From NCBI RefSeq assembly GCF_001593385.1, contig NZ_LUVZ01000001.1, forward strand, positions 310,001 to 374,000: a stretch of DNA of 64,000 nucleotides. The letters are read 5' to 3'. The notes beneath the pieces were generated by a model, which was not told the DNA's origin, searched no databases, and saw nothing but the letters and a program-made list of their open reading frames with translations. Positions 1 to 8,032 of this stretch are shown piece after piece. A program made the translations under genes and the position numbers. Position 1 is the first letter of the stretch; each line of letters opens with the position of its first letter. This stretch comes from Chryseobacterium cucumeris. Its GTDB lineage: Bacteria; Bacteroidota; Bacteroidia; Flavobacteriales; Weeksellaceae.

Positions 1-969
1 GTGTTCAGGAGCATAAAGGTTGCTGAACTCAAGAGCCTCTTTCAGCGTATTGATCAAAATAAAAGAGCTGTTTTCCAAAGCCTGAGCCGCAAATTCATTT
101 CTAGGCAAGTCTATGATCTGATGTTCAATAGCCTTAACCGTCTCTTCAAATACTTTAATATCTGTAGTGATAAAAACCACCTGACTGTCACTGCCGTGTT
201 CTGCCTGTGAAAGAAGATCGGCAGCGCAAAAATCAGGAACAGCCTGCTCATCAGCTATGACAAGAACTTCACTCGGACCGGCTGGCATATCAATGGCAAC
301 TCCATACCGTTGTGCATATTCTTTTGCCGCTACCACGAACTGATTTCCAGGACCAAAAATTTTATTAACTGCAGGAATAGTCTCTGTCCCAAAAGTCATC
401 GCTGCAACAGCCTGCGCCCCACCTGTTTTAAAGATTTTCGAAACTCCACAAAGTTTTGCGGCATACAAAATTGCGGGATTGATATTTCCGTTTTTATCCG
501 GTGGTGTGCAAAGAACAATCTCTTTACAACCTGCAAGATTGGCAGGAACCGCAAGCATCAATACGGTAGAAAATAACGGAGCTGTTCCTCCCGGAATATA
601 AATCCCTACTTTTTCTACTGCACGATTTTCACGCCAGCAAACCACTCCTTTCACTGTCTCAACTTTCTGAATTTCCTGCTTTTGAGAAGCGTGAAATTTA
701 GAAATATTTTCTTTAGCCTGTTGGATAGCCTGTTTCAGTTCATTACTAATCTGTTTTTCTGCGTTTTCAATTTCTTCTTCGGTCACAGAAATGCTTTGAG
801 TGTCTGCTTTATCAAATTTTTCATTGAATTCTCTTAAAGCTTTATCTCCGTTTTTTTCAACTTCTGCAAAAATGTCTGTGATAAGTCCTGAGATTTCTTT
901 CTGTTCCAAAACAGGACGTTTTACTAAGTCTTTCCAGCTGTCTTTTATGGGATATCTATATATTTTCAT
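1..969 (-). CDS. hisD: Histidinol dehydrogenase (partial, C-terminus beyond window)
   Basis: HisD carries out the last two steps of histidine synthesis, oxidising L-histidinol to L-histidine with two NAD+. The minus-strand frame is open from an ATG at 969 to the window edge, giving 323 of the usual ~430 residues. The translation starts MKIYRYPIKDSW and shows family motifs: GIYIPGGTAPLFS, GPGNQFV, AGPSEVLV and, near residue 250, LLSQAEHGSDSQ, where the Q and H correspond to zinc ligands of E. coli HisD. It is cut just after the conserved APEH motif. It follows hisG in the same direction across a 215-bp gap holding a palindromic element, so it is probably part of the his operon. Identification is secure; the missing end cannot be judged. 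Confidence 0.96.
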   Translation of the reverse strand, partial: MKIYRYPIKDSWKDLVKRPVLEQKEISGLITDIFAEVEKNGDKALREFNEKFDKADTQSISVTEEEIENAEKQISNELKQAIQQAKENISKFHASQKQEIQKVETVKGVVCWRENRAVEKVGIYIPGGTAPLFSTVLMLAVPANLAGCKEIVLCTPPDKNGNINPAILYAAKLCGVSKIFKTGGAQAVAAMTFGTETIPAVNKIFGPGNQFVVAAKEYAQRYGVAIDMPAGPSEVLVIADEQAVPDFCAADLLSQAEHGSDSQVVFITTDIKVFEETVKAIEHQIIDLPRNEFAAQALENSSFILINTLKEALEFSNLYAPEH

Positions 970-1030
970 TGTATTATTTTTAATTGTTTTTTACGCAATG
1001 GCGCAAAGTTTTTAATTCATATATCTTTTT

Positions 1031-1120
1031 TTAAGACGCAAGAAAATCTTAGATTTTCAGCAAGCATGTGAGTATTAAATAGTATTCAATTTTATCGCAG
1101 ATAAAATCTTTGCGTCTTAA
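1031..1120. repeat. 90-bp element with 11-bp terminal inverted repeats between hisG and hisD
   Basis: TTAAGACGCAA (1031-1041) and its exact reverse complement TTGCGTCTTAA (1110-1120) bracket this stretch. Inside it a second hairpin, GAAAATCT/AGATTTTC, lies near 1041-1058. Related words (gcgcaaagt at ~1000, gcgtctttgcgtc at ~1145) flank it. It has the look of a non-coding palindromic repeat rather than a gene, and there is no ORF in the 970-1184 gap. It could fold in the his transcript between hisG and hisD. Confidence 0.55.
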
Positions 1121-1184
1121 AACAGTCCTAATTTTTATTCTATTGCGTCTTTGCGTCGGCCAACATTAACCATTCTTATTTTTT

Positions 1185-2042
1185 TTAAATAACCATTTTA
1201 TCAATTGGAATGATTAAAATATCCTGAGCCCCATTTTCTTTGAGTTCGTCAATGACATCCCAGAAACGTTCTTCATCAATCACGGAATGAATACTGCTCC
1301 AGCCTTCTTCTGCAAGCGGAATCACCGTAGGACTTTTCAATACGGGAAGAACGCCGGCAACTTTCTGTATTTTTTCGTTGGGAACATTCATCAGAATGTA
1401 TTTTGAATTTTTTGCTTTTAAAACTGCTTTGATTCTGAATACAAATTTTTCAAGAATGGCTTCTTTTTCAGCTGATAATTGAGGCGTTTGAGCCAAAACT
1501 GCCTCCGATTTTAGCAAAGTAACCGTTTCTCTTAATCCGTTTTTGAATAAGGTGCTTCCTGAGCTTACAATATCGCATATTCCGTCTGCCAGACCGATAT
1601 TAGGTGCTATTTCTACAGAACCGGAAATCACGTGAATATCTGATACAATTCCCTGGTTTTCTAAAAAGTTTTTCAGAGTGTTAGGATAAGAGGTAGCAAT
1701 TTTTTTACCCTGGAAATAAGAGATTTCATCGCTTTCTACTTCTTTGGGAACAGCTAATGAAACACGGCATTTTGAAAAGCCAAGTTGCTGGATCGTTTTA
1801 ATGTTTTTACCTTTTTCAACCAGAAGATTTTCGCCAAGAATGGCTACATCCACCACTCCGTCTTCGAGGTATTGCGGGATGTCTGAGTTCCGGAGATACA
1901 TGATTTCCATCGGAAAGTTATCTACTGAAACTTTGAGTTGGTCTTTACCGTTGTTGACGAAGATTCCGCAGTCTTTGAGAAGCTGAAGAGATTCTTCGTA
2001 AAGCCGGCCGCTTTTTTGGATTGCAATTTTTAATTTACTCAT
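1185..2042 (-). CDS. hisG: ATP phosphoribosyltransferase (long form)
   Basis: HisG joins ATP and PRPP to phosphoribosyl-ATP, the committed and feedback-inhibited step of histidine synthesis. The 285-residue product (MSKLKIAIQKSGRL...) has the length of the hexameric long form with a C-terminal ACT-like regulatory domain. Visible family segments are the N-terminal IAIQKSGRL, the DVAILGENLL segment and the loop GLADGICDIVSSGSTL, which matches the PRPP-binding region. An in-frame ATG at 2066 would add MLGPKKGK, but the internal ATG at 2042 matches the family start. It is the first gene after the His-rich leader at 2186-2236 and its terminator, and is followed by hisD, so it is expected to be under attenuation control. 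Confidence 0.95.
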   Translation of the reverse strand: MSKLKIAIQKSGRLYEESLQLLKDCGIFVNNGKDQLKVSVDNFPMEIMYLRNSDIPQYLEDGVVDVAILGENLLVEKGKNIKTIQQLGFSKCRVSLAVPKEVESDEISYFQGKKIATSYPNTLKNFLENQGIVSDIHVISGSVEIAPNIGLADGICDIVSSGSTLFKNGLRETVTLLKSEAVLAQTPQLSAEKEAILEKFVFRIKAVLKAKNSKYILMNVPNEKIQKVAGVLPVLKSPTVIPLAEEGWSSIHSVIDEERFWDVIDELKENGAQDILIIPIDKMVI

Positions 2043-2110
2043 TTTGCCTTTTTTGGGTCCGAGCAAATAAAAACTGATCTGTTGAAATTTCTGATGAGAA
2101 TTCAGGAAAC

Positions 2111-2141
2111 AAAAAAACCGTCTATTTACTCAGACGGTTTT
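2111..2141 (-). terminator. his attenuator terminator hairpin
   Basis: On the minus strand a stem AAACCGTCT / AGACGGTTT with a short loop is followed directly by a T run. It lies between the leader peptide stop (2186) and the hisG start (2042), the place expected of a Rho-independent attenuator. Ribosome stalling in the His codons would favour an alternative fold; I did not model that fold. Confidence 0.85.
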
Positions 2142-2185
2142 AATTATTTTTGATTTTAGCACATACTTATATCAATCAATTCCGT

Positions 2186-2236
2186 CTAGCAGAGATGATG
2201 ATGATAATGATGTAATGCTAAAAATGTTGGTTTCAT
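2186..2236 (-). CDS. hisL: his operon leader peptide
   Basis: A 16-codon minus-strand ORF, MKPTFLALHHYHHHLC, ends with TAG at 2186-2188. Five of six consecutive residues 9-14 are histidine (HHYHHH). It sits directly upstream of a strong terminator hairpin and of hisG, and downstream of a TTG-N18-TACATTTG promoter. This is the classic layout of a transcription attenuator: low charged tRNA-His stalls the ribosome in the His codons and prevents terminator formation. The peptide itself need have no function. The Enterobacteria HisL has seven His codons; this is a shorter analogue. Call is by composition and context, with high confidence. Confidence 0.92.
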   Translation of the reverse strand: MKPTFLALHHYHHHLC

Positions 2237-2253
2237 TGTATTGAATTATGATG

Positions 2254-2282
2254 CAAATGTAGGATTTATTTTTAAAATGCAA
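2254..2282 (-). promoter_or_regulatory. Promoter of the his leader/operon
   Basis: On the minus strand TTG (2282-2280), 18 bp, then TACATTTG (2261-2254) match the Bacteroidetes -33/-7 consensus TTG-N~19-TAnnTTTG. The leader peptide ATG is 17 nt downstream. The promoter begins 8 nt past the stop of the upstream glycosyltransferase gene, so the his operon has its own start. Confidence 0.75.
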
Positions 2283-2289
2283 AGTTTTT

Positions 2290-3387
2290 TCAAATAATTT
2301 TTTGATAAAAACTCATCAACTCTTTTGCAATGGATTCGTCATTAAACTTCTGAACAAACTCGAAACCCTTTTCCTCACGGCGTTTTCGCTCGGATTCATT
2401 TTCCCAGAGAAATTTTAATTTGGCTCGGATATCAAGATCGTTCTCAGGATTTACATACACAGAGTCTTTTCCACCTGCTTCAGGCAGACAACTGGTATTG
2501 CTGGTAACAACAACAGTTTTCGAGAAAAGTGCCTCAATGACAGGGATTCCAAAGCCTTCAAAGAAGCTAGGATAAACAAAAATATCTGCCAGTTTATAGA
2601 GACAGGCCAGCTCATCCATAGAAACGCCTTCAAGGAAAAGCACCTGTTTTTCCATTTTGTTTCTTTTCAGAAAGCGTTCTATTTTCTGATAGTATCCGGT
2701 TTTTCGTCCCACCACAACCAATGGAATTTCTGTACCGTTGATCGCTTTTACAACATTCAAAAGGTTTTTACGGTCTTCGATAGTGCCTACATTCAGTACA
2801 AATCTTTCGGGAAGCTTAAATTTCTCTTTGACAGCCTTCATTAATTCCGGAGACTGCTGTTCTTTAAAAGCATGATGACATCCCTGATAAATAACTTCAA
2901 TCTTAGTCTCAGGAACTTTTAAATACTGAATAATATCTTTTTTTGTCTGTTCTGAAATCGCAATGATTTTGTCAGCCGTATCAGCGGCTTTTTTGAATTT
3001 CCAGAAATGAATTTTCCTGTCAAAAAAAGAATAATACTGCGGATATCTTACAAAAATCAGATCATGGATGGTAACCACCTTTTTAATAGGCTTTGGATCC
3101 CATTTGAGTGGAAGTTCGCCTGATAATCCATGAAAAATATCTGCGTCCTGCTTCTGAGCATCTTTACCCATTTTCAGCTGACGTGAAAAGTTTCCTTTTG
3201 AGGTTTCAATAAAGTGAACATTCGGGCGTTCCAGAATATCTTTCCCTCTCTCGGACTTATTTTTGTTTAATAACAGATATTCATTCTCCGGTTCATATTC
3301 GGAAAGGATTCTTACAAGATCTCTCGAATAGTTTCCCAGGCCGGATGTATTGTGGAAAAACCGTTTGGCATCAAAGGCAATCTTCAT
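2290..3387 (-). CDS. Glycosyltransferase family 4 (GT-B fold)
   Basis: A 365-residue cytoplasmic or membrane-associated sugar transferase. The N-terminus MKIAFDAKRFFHNTSGLGNYSRDL is typical of GT4 enzymes such as mannosyl- or rhamnosyltransferases. The C-terminal half has VLNVGTIEDRKN and the E-x7-E motif in FFEGFGIPVIEAL, which binds the nucleotide sugar. The ATG at 3387 overlaps the stop of the preceding deacetylase gene by 4 bp (ATGA), which fixes the start and shows translational coupling; a longer in-frame start at 3450 is not needed. It belongs to a four-gene envelope-glycan cluster with the deacetylase, GT2 and GT87-like genes. Donor and acceptor are unknown. Confidence 0.88.
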   Translation of the reverse strand: MKIAFDAKRFFHNTSGLGNYSRDLVRILSEYEPENEYLLLNKNKSERGKDILERPNVHFIETSKGNFSRQLKMGKDAQKQDADIFHGLSGELPLKWDPKPIKKVVTIHDLIFVRYPQYYSFFDRKIHFWKFKKAADTADKIIAISEQTKKDIIQYLKVPETKIEVIYQGCHHAFKEQQSPELMKAVKEKFKLPERFVLNVGTIEDRKNLLNVVKAINGTEIPLVVVGRKTGYYQKIERFLKRNKMEKQVLFLEGVSMDELACLYKLADIFVYPSFFEGFGIPVIEALFSKTVVVTSNTSCLPEAGGKDSVYVNPENDLDIRAKLKFLWENESERKRREEKGFEFVQKFNDESIAKELMSFYQKII

Positions 3388-4160
3388 CGTTGGATCTGTT
3401 TTTGAAATTCCTGAAATGTTCCGAATGTATGTCCTTTTTCTTTCAACCATCCTACAAACGAGTCAAATCTTTCCACCATATCTTTTCCTGAGTTTTTTAC
3501 CGTAAATCCAGGAAGTTTAAAGGTATCATCTTTAATTTCTGCAAATTCCCAAGGATGGAAATAAATGTTCAGATATTGATCTTTTTTCAAACAATCCGAA
3601 GCCAGTTTTTTGTAGAAAAACAAAGGGAAATTGTGAAAGCTTAACCAAAACAAAGGAATCCTGAAGTTAGGAGAAACCGAAGCCGGAATCTGAGTCACAT
3701 TTCCTTCTTTGAAATAGGTTCTGGATACTTTTAAATTATTATATCTTCCCGGCAAAAATGTAGGGTTGATGGAGGAATTGTATGCGTATCCTGCTTCTTC
3801 CACTGCTTTTTCATCTACCGGCATCATTCTCGGCATTCTTAATCCTGTCACTTTTGTGGAAAATAATTCTTCCAGCCTTTCTCTTGATTCTTTCAGGTGT
3901 TTGTCTTCAAATTCTGAATGAAACCACGTGTGAGAGGCCAGCTCATGCCCCTCATTCAATAACCTTTCGATAAGGTGTTTGCTATTTTCTGCAAAAACTA
4001 CTGTGGAAAAAAAAGTAGCTTTAGCATTATGTTTTTTAAGAATATCGAGAATTCTCTCTAATCCTGTCTGTGAAATTGAAATCTGCTTTTCAAAGGGAAT
4101 TTCACCCTTATATTCCAATGGCATATCAAATTCTTCAATGTCAAAACTCAATAAAACCAT
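3384..4160 (-). CDS. Polysaccharide deacetylase (NodB-like, CE4)
   Basis: A 258-residue metal-dependent deacetylase domain. Motif 1 is SFDIEEFD near residue 5, motif 2 is HELASHTWFHSEF near residue 90 (SHTxxH metal ligands) and motif 3 is LRMPRMMP near residue 115. There is no signal peptide, so it is probably cytoplasmic and acts on a lipid-linked or nucleotide-linked sugar, as in O-unit or glycolipid synthesis. The gene is one base from the GT2 stop upstream and overlaps the GT4 downstream by 4 bp. Its substrate is not evident. Family assignment is firm. Confidence 0.88.
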   Translation of the reverse strand: MVLLSFDIEEFDMPLEYKGEIPFEKQISISQTGLERILDILKKHNAKATFFSTVVFAENSKHLIERLLNEGHELASHTWFHSEFEDKHLKESRERLEELFSTKVTGLRMPRMMPVDEKAVEEAGYAYNSSINPTFLPGRYNNLKVSRTYFKEGNVTQIPASVSPNFRIPLFWLSFHNFPLFFYKKLASDCLKKDQYLNIYFHPWEFAEIKDDTFKLPGFTVKNSGKDMVERFDSFVGWLKEKGHTFGTFQEFQKQIQR

Positions 4161-4161
4161 T

Positions 4162-5091
4162 CTAAAAATTTTTGTTTTTAATAATATAATTTGGTCTGTC
4201 TTTCACTTGTTTGAATATTTTACCTAAATAAATTCCCATGATTCCGAGGATGATCAACTGAAGTCCTCCAAAGAAAACAATGGTCATAATCAAAGATGCC
4301 CAACCGGAAATCTCTGTTTTGGCAATAAATGAATGAATTACGTAGGCTCCATATCCGATTACTGAAAGTGCTGAGAATAAAAATCCCAGATAAGCTGCCA
4401 GATAAAGAGGCTTCACGCTAAAAGCCGTAATTCCGGTGAAAGCAAAAGTAAACATCTTTTTGATATTGTAACTGCTTTTTCCTGAGAGTCTTTCTGCTGC
4501 AGTAAAGTCGATTCCTGTTTGCTTGAAACCCATCCAACTTGTTAATCCTCTCAGGAAGAGATCGTCTTCATTAAAGTTTCTCATGACTTCAACAGCGCCC
4601 GCATCCAACAATCTGAAATCTGAGCCACCACCTTTTGTTAAGTTAACATCTGATAAACTTGATAAAAGCTTGTAAAATAGGTCTGATGTTTTTCTTTTAA
4701 AAAATGAAATCTCTTTCGGATACGTTCTAAAGGTAAAAACTACATCATAGCCTTCTTCCCATTTCTGAATCATTTCAGGAATAAGAGCCGGAGGATGCTG
4801 AAGATCTCCATCCATAGAAATGACTGCATTTCCGTGGGCATTGTCCATTCCGGCTTTTACAGCTGGCTGATGTCCAAAATTGCGGGAAAATTCGATGAAT
4901 TTTACTTCATCGTATTGACTGGAAAGTTCTTCTAATTTTTGTTGAGTATTGTCCCTGCTGCCATCATTCACAAATATGATTTCAAAGTCATAATTGTTCA
5001 AACCATCAAAAACTTCTTTAATTTTCTGATGGATCATGGCCACGTTTCCTTCTTCGTTATAAGCGGGAATTACAATTGAAATTTTCTTCAT
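4162..5091 (-). CDS. Glycosyltransferase family 2, DPM/ArnC-like, membrane anchored
   Basis: A 309-residue enzyme with a GT-A domain (residues 1-225): the start is KKISIVIPAYNEEGNV and the metal-binding motif is in MDGDLQHPP near residue 97. Two C-terminal membrane segments follow (about 230-255 and 265-290). This architecture is that of polyprenyl-phosphate hexose synthases (DPM1, ArnC, GtrB and CsbB relatives), which load a sugar onto undecaprenyl phosphate. Five bases separate it from the GT87-like gene upstream, whose family uses such lipid-linked donors, so the two probably work as donor-maker and transferase. Confidence 0.9.
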   Translation of the reverse strand: MKKISIVIPAYNEEGNVAMIHQKIKEVFDGLNNYDFEIIFVNDGSRDNTQQKLEELSSQYDEVKFIEFSRNFGHQPAVKAGMDNAHGNAVISMDGDLQHPPALIPEMIQKWEEGYDVVFTFRTYPKEISFFKRKTSDLFYKLLSSLSDVNLTKGGGSDFRLLDAGAVEVMRNFNEDDLFLRGLTSWMGFKQTGIDFTAAERLSGKSSYNIKKMFTFAFTGITAFSVKPLYLAAYLGFLFSALSVIGYGAYVIHSFIAKTEISGWASLIMTIVFFGGLQLIILGIMGIYLGKIFKQVKDRPNYIIKNKNF

Positions 5092-5096
5092 ATGTA

Positions 5097-6266
5097 TTAA
5101 TTCAGGCTGTAATTTTTTTCAAAATCTTTAGTCAGAAGTTCATAAGTCACTCTCAACCAGATCACAATACAAGGTACGGCTTTTAACGAATATTTGATAA
5201 TATAATTCTCTTTTACAAATTTCGGGAAAAGATCCGAAGTTGAGAAACAGGTAAAAATAATAACAAAAACCAACAATCCAATGATCAATGGTGTTCTTTC
5301 TTTCTGAAGGAAAAACCAGATCAGTACTCCTACCACCGCAATAATATAGGTTGGAGATTCTGAACTTGAACTGAATAATACCAGGAATAGTAATGTTGAA
5401 GCCAGAATCATCAATTGAAAAGCATAATGCTTATATTGCTTTATTCTGATGTAAGGTAAAGCAAAAAGAGGCAATCCGCCTGCTAAAAACACAAGGTTTG
5501 AAATGGATGCATCACCTAAAATTCTTCTCACAAAGCCCATTAAAGAGATATCCTGCATATTTCCAAGAACCTGATTTTCGCTATTCTTTTCTACAATAGA
5601 CTGAAACCAGTCCGAGTAACACTGAATGACAAACTGCGGACTTGAATAGGCCATCGGAAGTACGAAAAATAATATAGCAATGCCAATTCCTGAAAGTATA
5701 AATTTAGTTTTGCTTTTAATAAAGAAAAACTGAGTTAATCCTACAATTCCGTAGATTTTTACAAATATTCCTATTAAAATTGCAGTTACGGATTTTACTT
5801 CTTTTCTTTCGTAAATATACACTGCAGACAACAACAAAAGACCGGTCAGCGCCACATTGAACTGCAGACTTAAAGCTGCTGTGATGTATTCCTGAAGGCA
5901 AAGCAATCCGAAAATGGCTTTCTTACTGTCTGAAAAAGGCAGTTTATAAATTCCGTAGATAAAGATGAAAGTATTGGCAATATTCCAAAGTGAGATTCCC
6001 AGCCAATCCGGCATCATGGCAAACGGCGCAATCAAAGCACTGAAAAATACACCATAATGGTTCAGATCAAAATAGAGATCGGGATAATGGATAAATAAGT
6101 TTTTCTGATGAATGGTATTAAAGAATACGTTTTTAAAAATCAGATAGTTATTGATCGCATAATCTCCTCTCAGATATTTGGAAATTGCAGTAACAACGGA
6201 TATAATAAGATAAACCCCAAATATATATTTAGGGTTTAATAGTATTTTAAGAAATTTTTCTTTCAA
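5097..6266 (-). CDS. Polytopic membrane protein, GT87/DUF2029-like glycosyltransferase
   Basis: A 389-residue protein with about ten hydrophobic membrane segments. An early loop carries YFDLNHYGVFFSALIAPFAMMPDWLG, in which the D and the downstream PFxxxPD pattern resemble GT-C enzymes of the GT87 (DUF2029) group that use polyprenyl-phosphate sugars on the outer side of the inner membrane. It lies 5 bp upstream of the GT2 polyprenyl-phosphate sugar synthase, which supports that role. The exact transferase activity is inferred from fold type and neighbours only; a flippase-like or polymerase role is not excluded. Confidence 0.65.
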   Translation of the reverse strand: MKEKFLKILLNPKYIFGVYLIISVVTAISKYLRGDYAINNYLIFKNVFFNTIHQKNLFIHYPDLYFDLNHYGVFFSALIAPFAMMPDWLGISLWNIANTFIFIYGIYKLPFSDSKKAIFGLLCLQEYITAALSLQFNVALTGLLLLSAVYIYERKEVKSVTAILIGIFVKIYGIVGLTQFFFIKSKTKFILSGIGIAILFFVLPMAYSSPQFVIQCYSDWFQSIVEKNSENQVLGNMQDISLMGFVRRILGDASISNLVFLAGGLPLFALPYIRIKQYKHYAFQLMILASTLLFLVLFSSSSESPTYIIAVVGVLIWFFLQKERTPLIIGLLVFVIIFTCFSTSDLFPKFVKENYIIKYSLKAVPCIVIWLRVTYELLTKDFEKNYSLN

Positions 6267-6295
6267 GATTGTGGTATTAGATTAAAATATTAATC

Positions 6296-7108
6296 TTAAA
6301 CGGCTACATTATTCTCTCTCAATGCATCATTCAGAGATGTTTTCTTGTCTGTAGATTCTTTTCTCTGACCAATGATCAGTGCACATGGAACCTGATATTC
6401 TCCTGCAGGATACTGTTTTGTATAGCTTCCAGGGATTACTACTGAACGTGCAGGAACTCTTCCTTTGATTTCAATAGGTGTATCTCCAGTAACATCGATA
6501 ATTTTTGTAGAAGCAGTCAATACCACGTTAGCACCCAGTACAGCTTCTTTTTCTACGTGAACTCCTTCTACAACGATACATCTTGAACCGATAAAGCAGT
6601 CATCTTCAATGATTACGGGAGCAGCTTGTAATGGCTCCAATACTCCACCGATACCAACGCCACCGCTCAAGTGAACGTTTTTACCGATCTGTGCACAACT
6701 TCCTACTGTTGCCCAGGTATCTACCATTGTTCCTGAATCTACATAAGCACCAATGTTAACGTAAGATGGCATCATAATAACTCCTGGAGCAATGTAAGCA
6801 CCTTCTCTCGCTACTGCATGTGGAACAACTCTCACCCCTTTTTCAGCATAACCTTTCTTCAAAGGCATTTTGTCATGAAATTCAAACGGGCCTACTTCAA
6901 TAGTTTCCATTTTCTGGATCGGAAAATACATTACTACAGCTTTTTTCACCCATTCATTTACCTGCCATCCGTTTTCTGTAGGTTCTGCAGTACGAAGTTC
7001 CCCTTTATCAACTAAAGAAATGACTTCTCTGATCGCCTTCTGGCTGTCTTCATTCTGCAATAATTCTCTGTTGTCCCAGATATTTTCAATAGTTTGTTGT
7101 AACGACAT
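6296..7108 (-). CDS. dapD: 2,3,4,5-tetrahydropyridine-2,6-dicarboxylate N-succinyltransferase
   Basis: DapD succinylates tetrahydrodipicolinate in the lysine and meso-diaminopimelate pathway, feeding peptidoglycan. The 270-residue product has the usual length. After a helical N-terminal domain (1-100) comes a left-handed beta-helix of hexapeptide repeats, seen as GAYIAPGVIMMPSYVNIGAYVDSGTMVDTWATVG and GGVGIGGVLEPLQAAPVIIEDDCFIGSRC. It stands first in the minus-strand run leading into the glycan genes, 29 bp before the GT87-like gene, and may share their transcript. The -7 motif TATCTTTG is at 7134-7141. Confidence 0.97.
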   Translation of the reverse strand: MSLQQTIENIWDNRELLQNEDSQKAIREVISLVDKGELRTAEPTENGWQVNEWVKKAVVMYFPIQKMETIEVGPFEFHDKMPLKKGYAEKGVRVVPHAVAREGAYIAPGVIMMPSYVNIGAYVDSGTMVDTWATVGSCAQIGKNVHLSGGVGIGGVLEPLQAAPVIIEDDCFIGSRCIVVEGVHVEKEAVLGANVVLTASTKIIDVTGDTPIEIKGRVPARSVVIPGSYTKQYPAGEYQVPCALIIGQRKESTDKKTSLNDALRENNVAV

Positions 7109-7133
7109 GTTTCTTATTTAAAATTATACCGCC

Positions 7134-7141
7134 CAAAGATA
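7134..7141 (-). promoter_or_regulatory. -7 element upstream of dapD
   Basis: TATCTTTG on the minus strand matches TAnnTTTG exactly and lies 26 bp upstream of the dapD ATG. I do not see a well-spaced TTG, so only the -7 part is called. Confidence 0.5.
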
Positions 7142-7179
7142 CAAAAAAGTTCAGCAAAACAGGTTGTAACATCATGCAT

Positions 7180-7818
7180 TTAATAAAGACTCAACATGCG
7201 CCTCACCTTCTTTTTGTAGGCGATGTAAATTTGTCCATGTTCTTTTAAGAGATACTCTTCTTCAAGCCTGATCTGGATCTGCATCAACATACTTCCCGTC
7301 AGTAGAAAAGCAAAAGCAATTACGGTAGGGAAAGCAAGGAAAAATCCTATAAGACTGATAATCATACCCAGAAATATAGGATTTCTTGAAAACCTGAATA
7401 ATCCGTGAGTTATCAGTTCTGTTTTTGCTGAGTTATCAATTCCAATCCTCCATGAGTTTTTCATTTGTAACTGGGCAATAACAACCCAAATCAATGCCAT
7501 CATCATTAAACCCAACCCTATGTATTGAATGAGATCATATTCCAGCACATTGATTTTAAAAGCAGGGAAAATGTCTTTCGGAAAAAATAAAAGAAGTATT
7601 GTATAGATAAACAAAGCAAATAAAACCAGTTTAAAATACAATCCCACAAGTCCATATGCAGAATCATCTTTGGGAAGAACATTAGGATTTTTGCCAATCT
7701 GTCTGGCTACTTTATAACTAATTCCAACAAAGGAAATGATAAAGAAGAGTATGAAATATAAAGGAATAAAGAATATGATGAAATCTGCCATATGATAATA
7801 GTTTTGGACAAATTTCAT
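7180..7818 (-). CDS. Isoprenylcysteine carboxyl methyltransferase-like membrane methyltransferase
   Basis: A 212-residue integral membrane protein with about five membrane segments. The C-terminal half has the ICMT/PEMT signature: LITHGLFRFSRNPIFLGMIISLIGFF, then a hydrophobic helix and RLEEEYLLKEHGQIYIAYKKKVRR, where the N-P dipeptide and the E-E pair contribute to S-adenosylmethionine binding in the family. In bacteria the methyl acceptor of these proteins is generally unknown. The start could be the ATG at 7791 (MADFIIFF) instead of 7818; neither has a clear ribosome site. It is a single gene flanked by a non-coding repeat on its upstream side. Confidence 0.82.
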   Translation of the reverse strand: MKFVQNYYHMADFIIFFIPLYFILFFIISFVGISYKVARQIGKNPNVLPKDDSAYGLVGLYFKLVLFALFIYTILLLFFPKDIFPAFKINVLEYDLIQYIGLGLMMMALIWVVIAQLQMKNSWRIGIDNSAKTELITHGLFRFSRNPIFLGMIISLIGFFLAFPTVIAFAFLLTGSMLMQIQIRLEEEYLLKEHGQIYIAYKKKVRRMLSLY

Positions 7819-7895
7819 AGGTTTTGGGATGCAATGCTATTGCAATGACAAGAATATTATTGATTTGCAGAAATGCGCAATTGTAAAACCTGGCA

Positions 7896-7950
7896 ATTCC
7901 CCTCCACCGGAGGTGTGGCAAAAATTCAGAGAATTTTTGACGGGGTGGTT
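7896..7950. repeat. Intergenic palindromic repeat (CCCCTCC...GGGGTGG type)
   Basis: The stretch has an inverted repeat cctccaccggagg and a second one AAAAATTCAGAGAATTTTT followed by gacggggtgg. This is the form of an interspersed palindromic repeat that I associate with intergenic DNA of Chryseobacterium-like genomes. It accounts for a spurious 87-codon plus-strand reading through the 7829-8092 gap. Confidence 0.5.
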
Positions 7951-8032
7951 AAAGAATAGTTATAAGTTTGAGCTAAAGTCCGTTCCCATTGAATATTTTG
8001 TCCTGACATCCAATATCATTCATAATAAAACC

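Noticed and set aside
1..1015. Three plus-strand ORFs over the first kilobase
   Set aside because: They are antisense to hisD, whose protein motifs are unmistakable.
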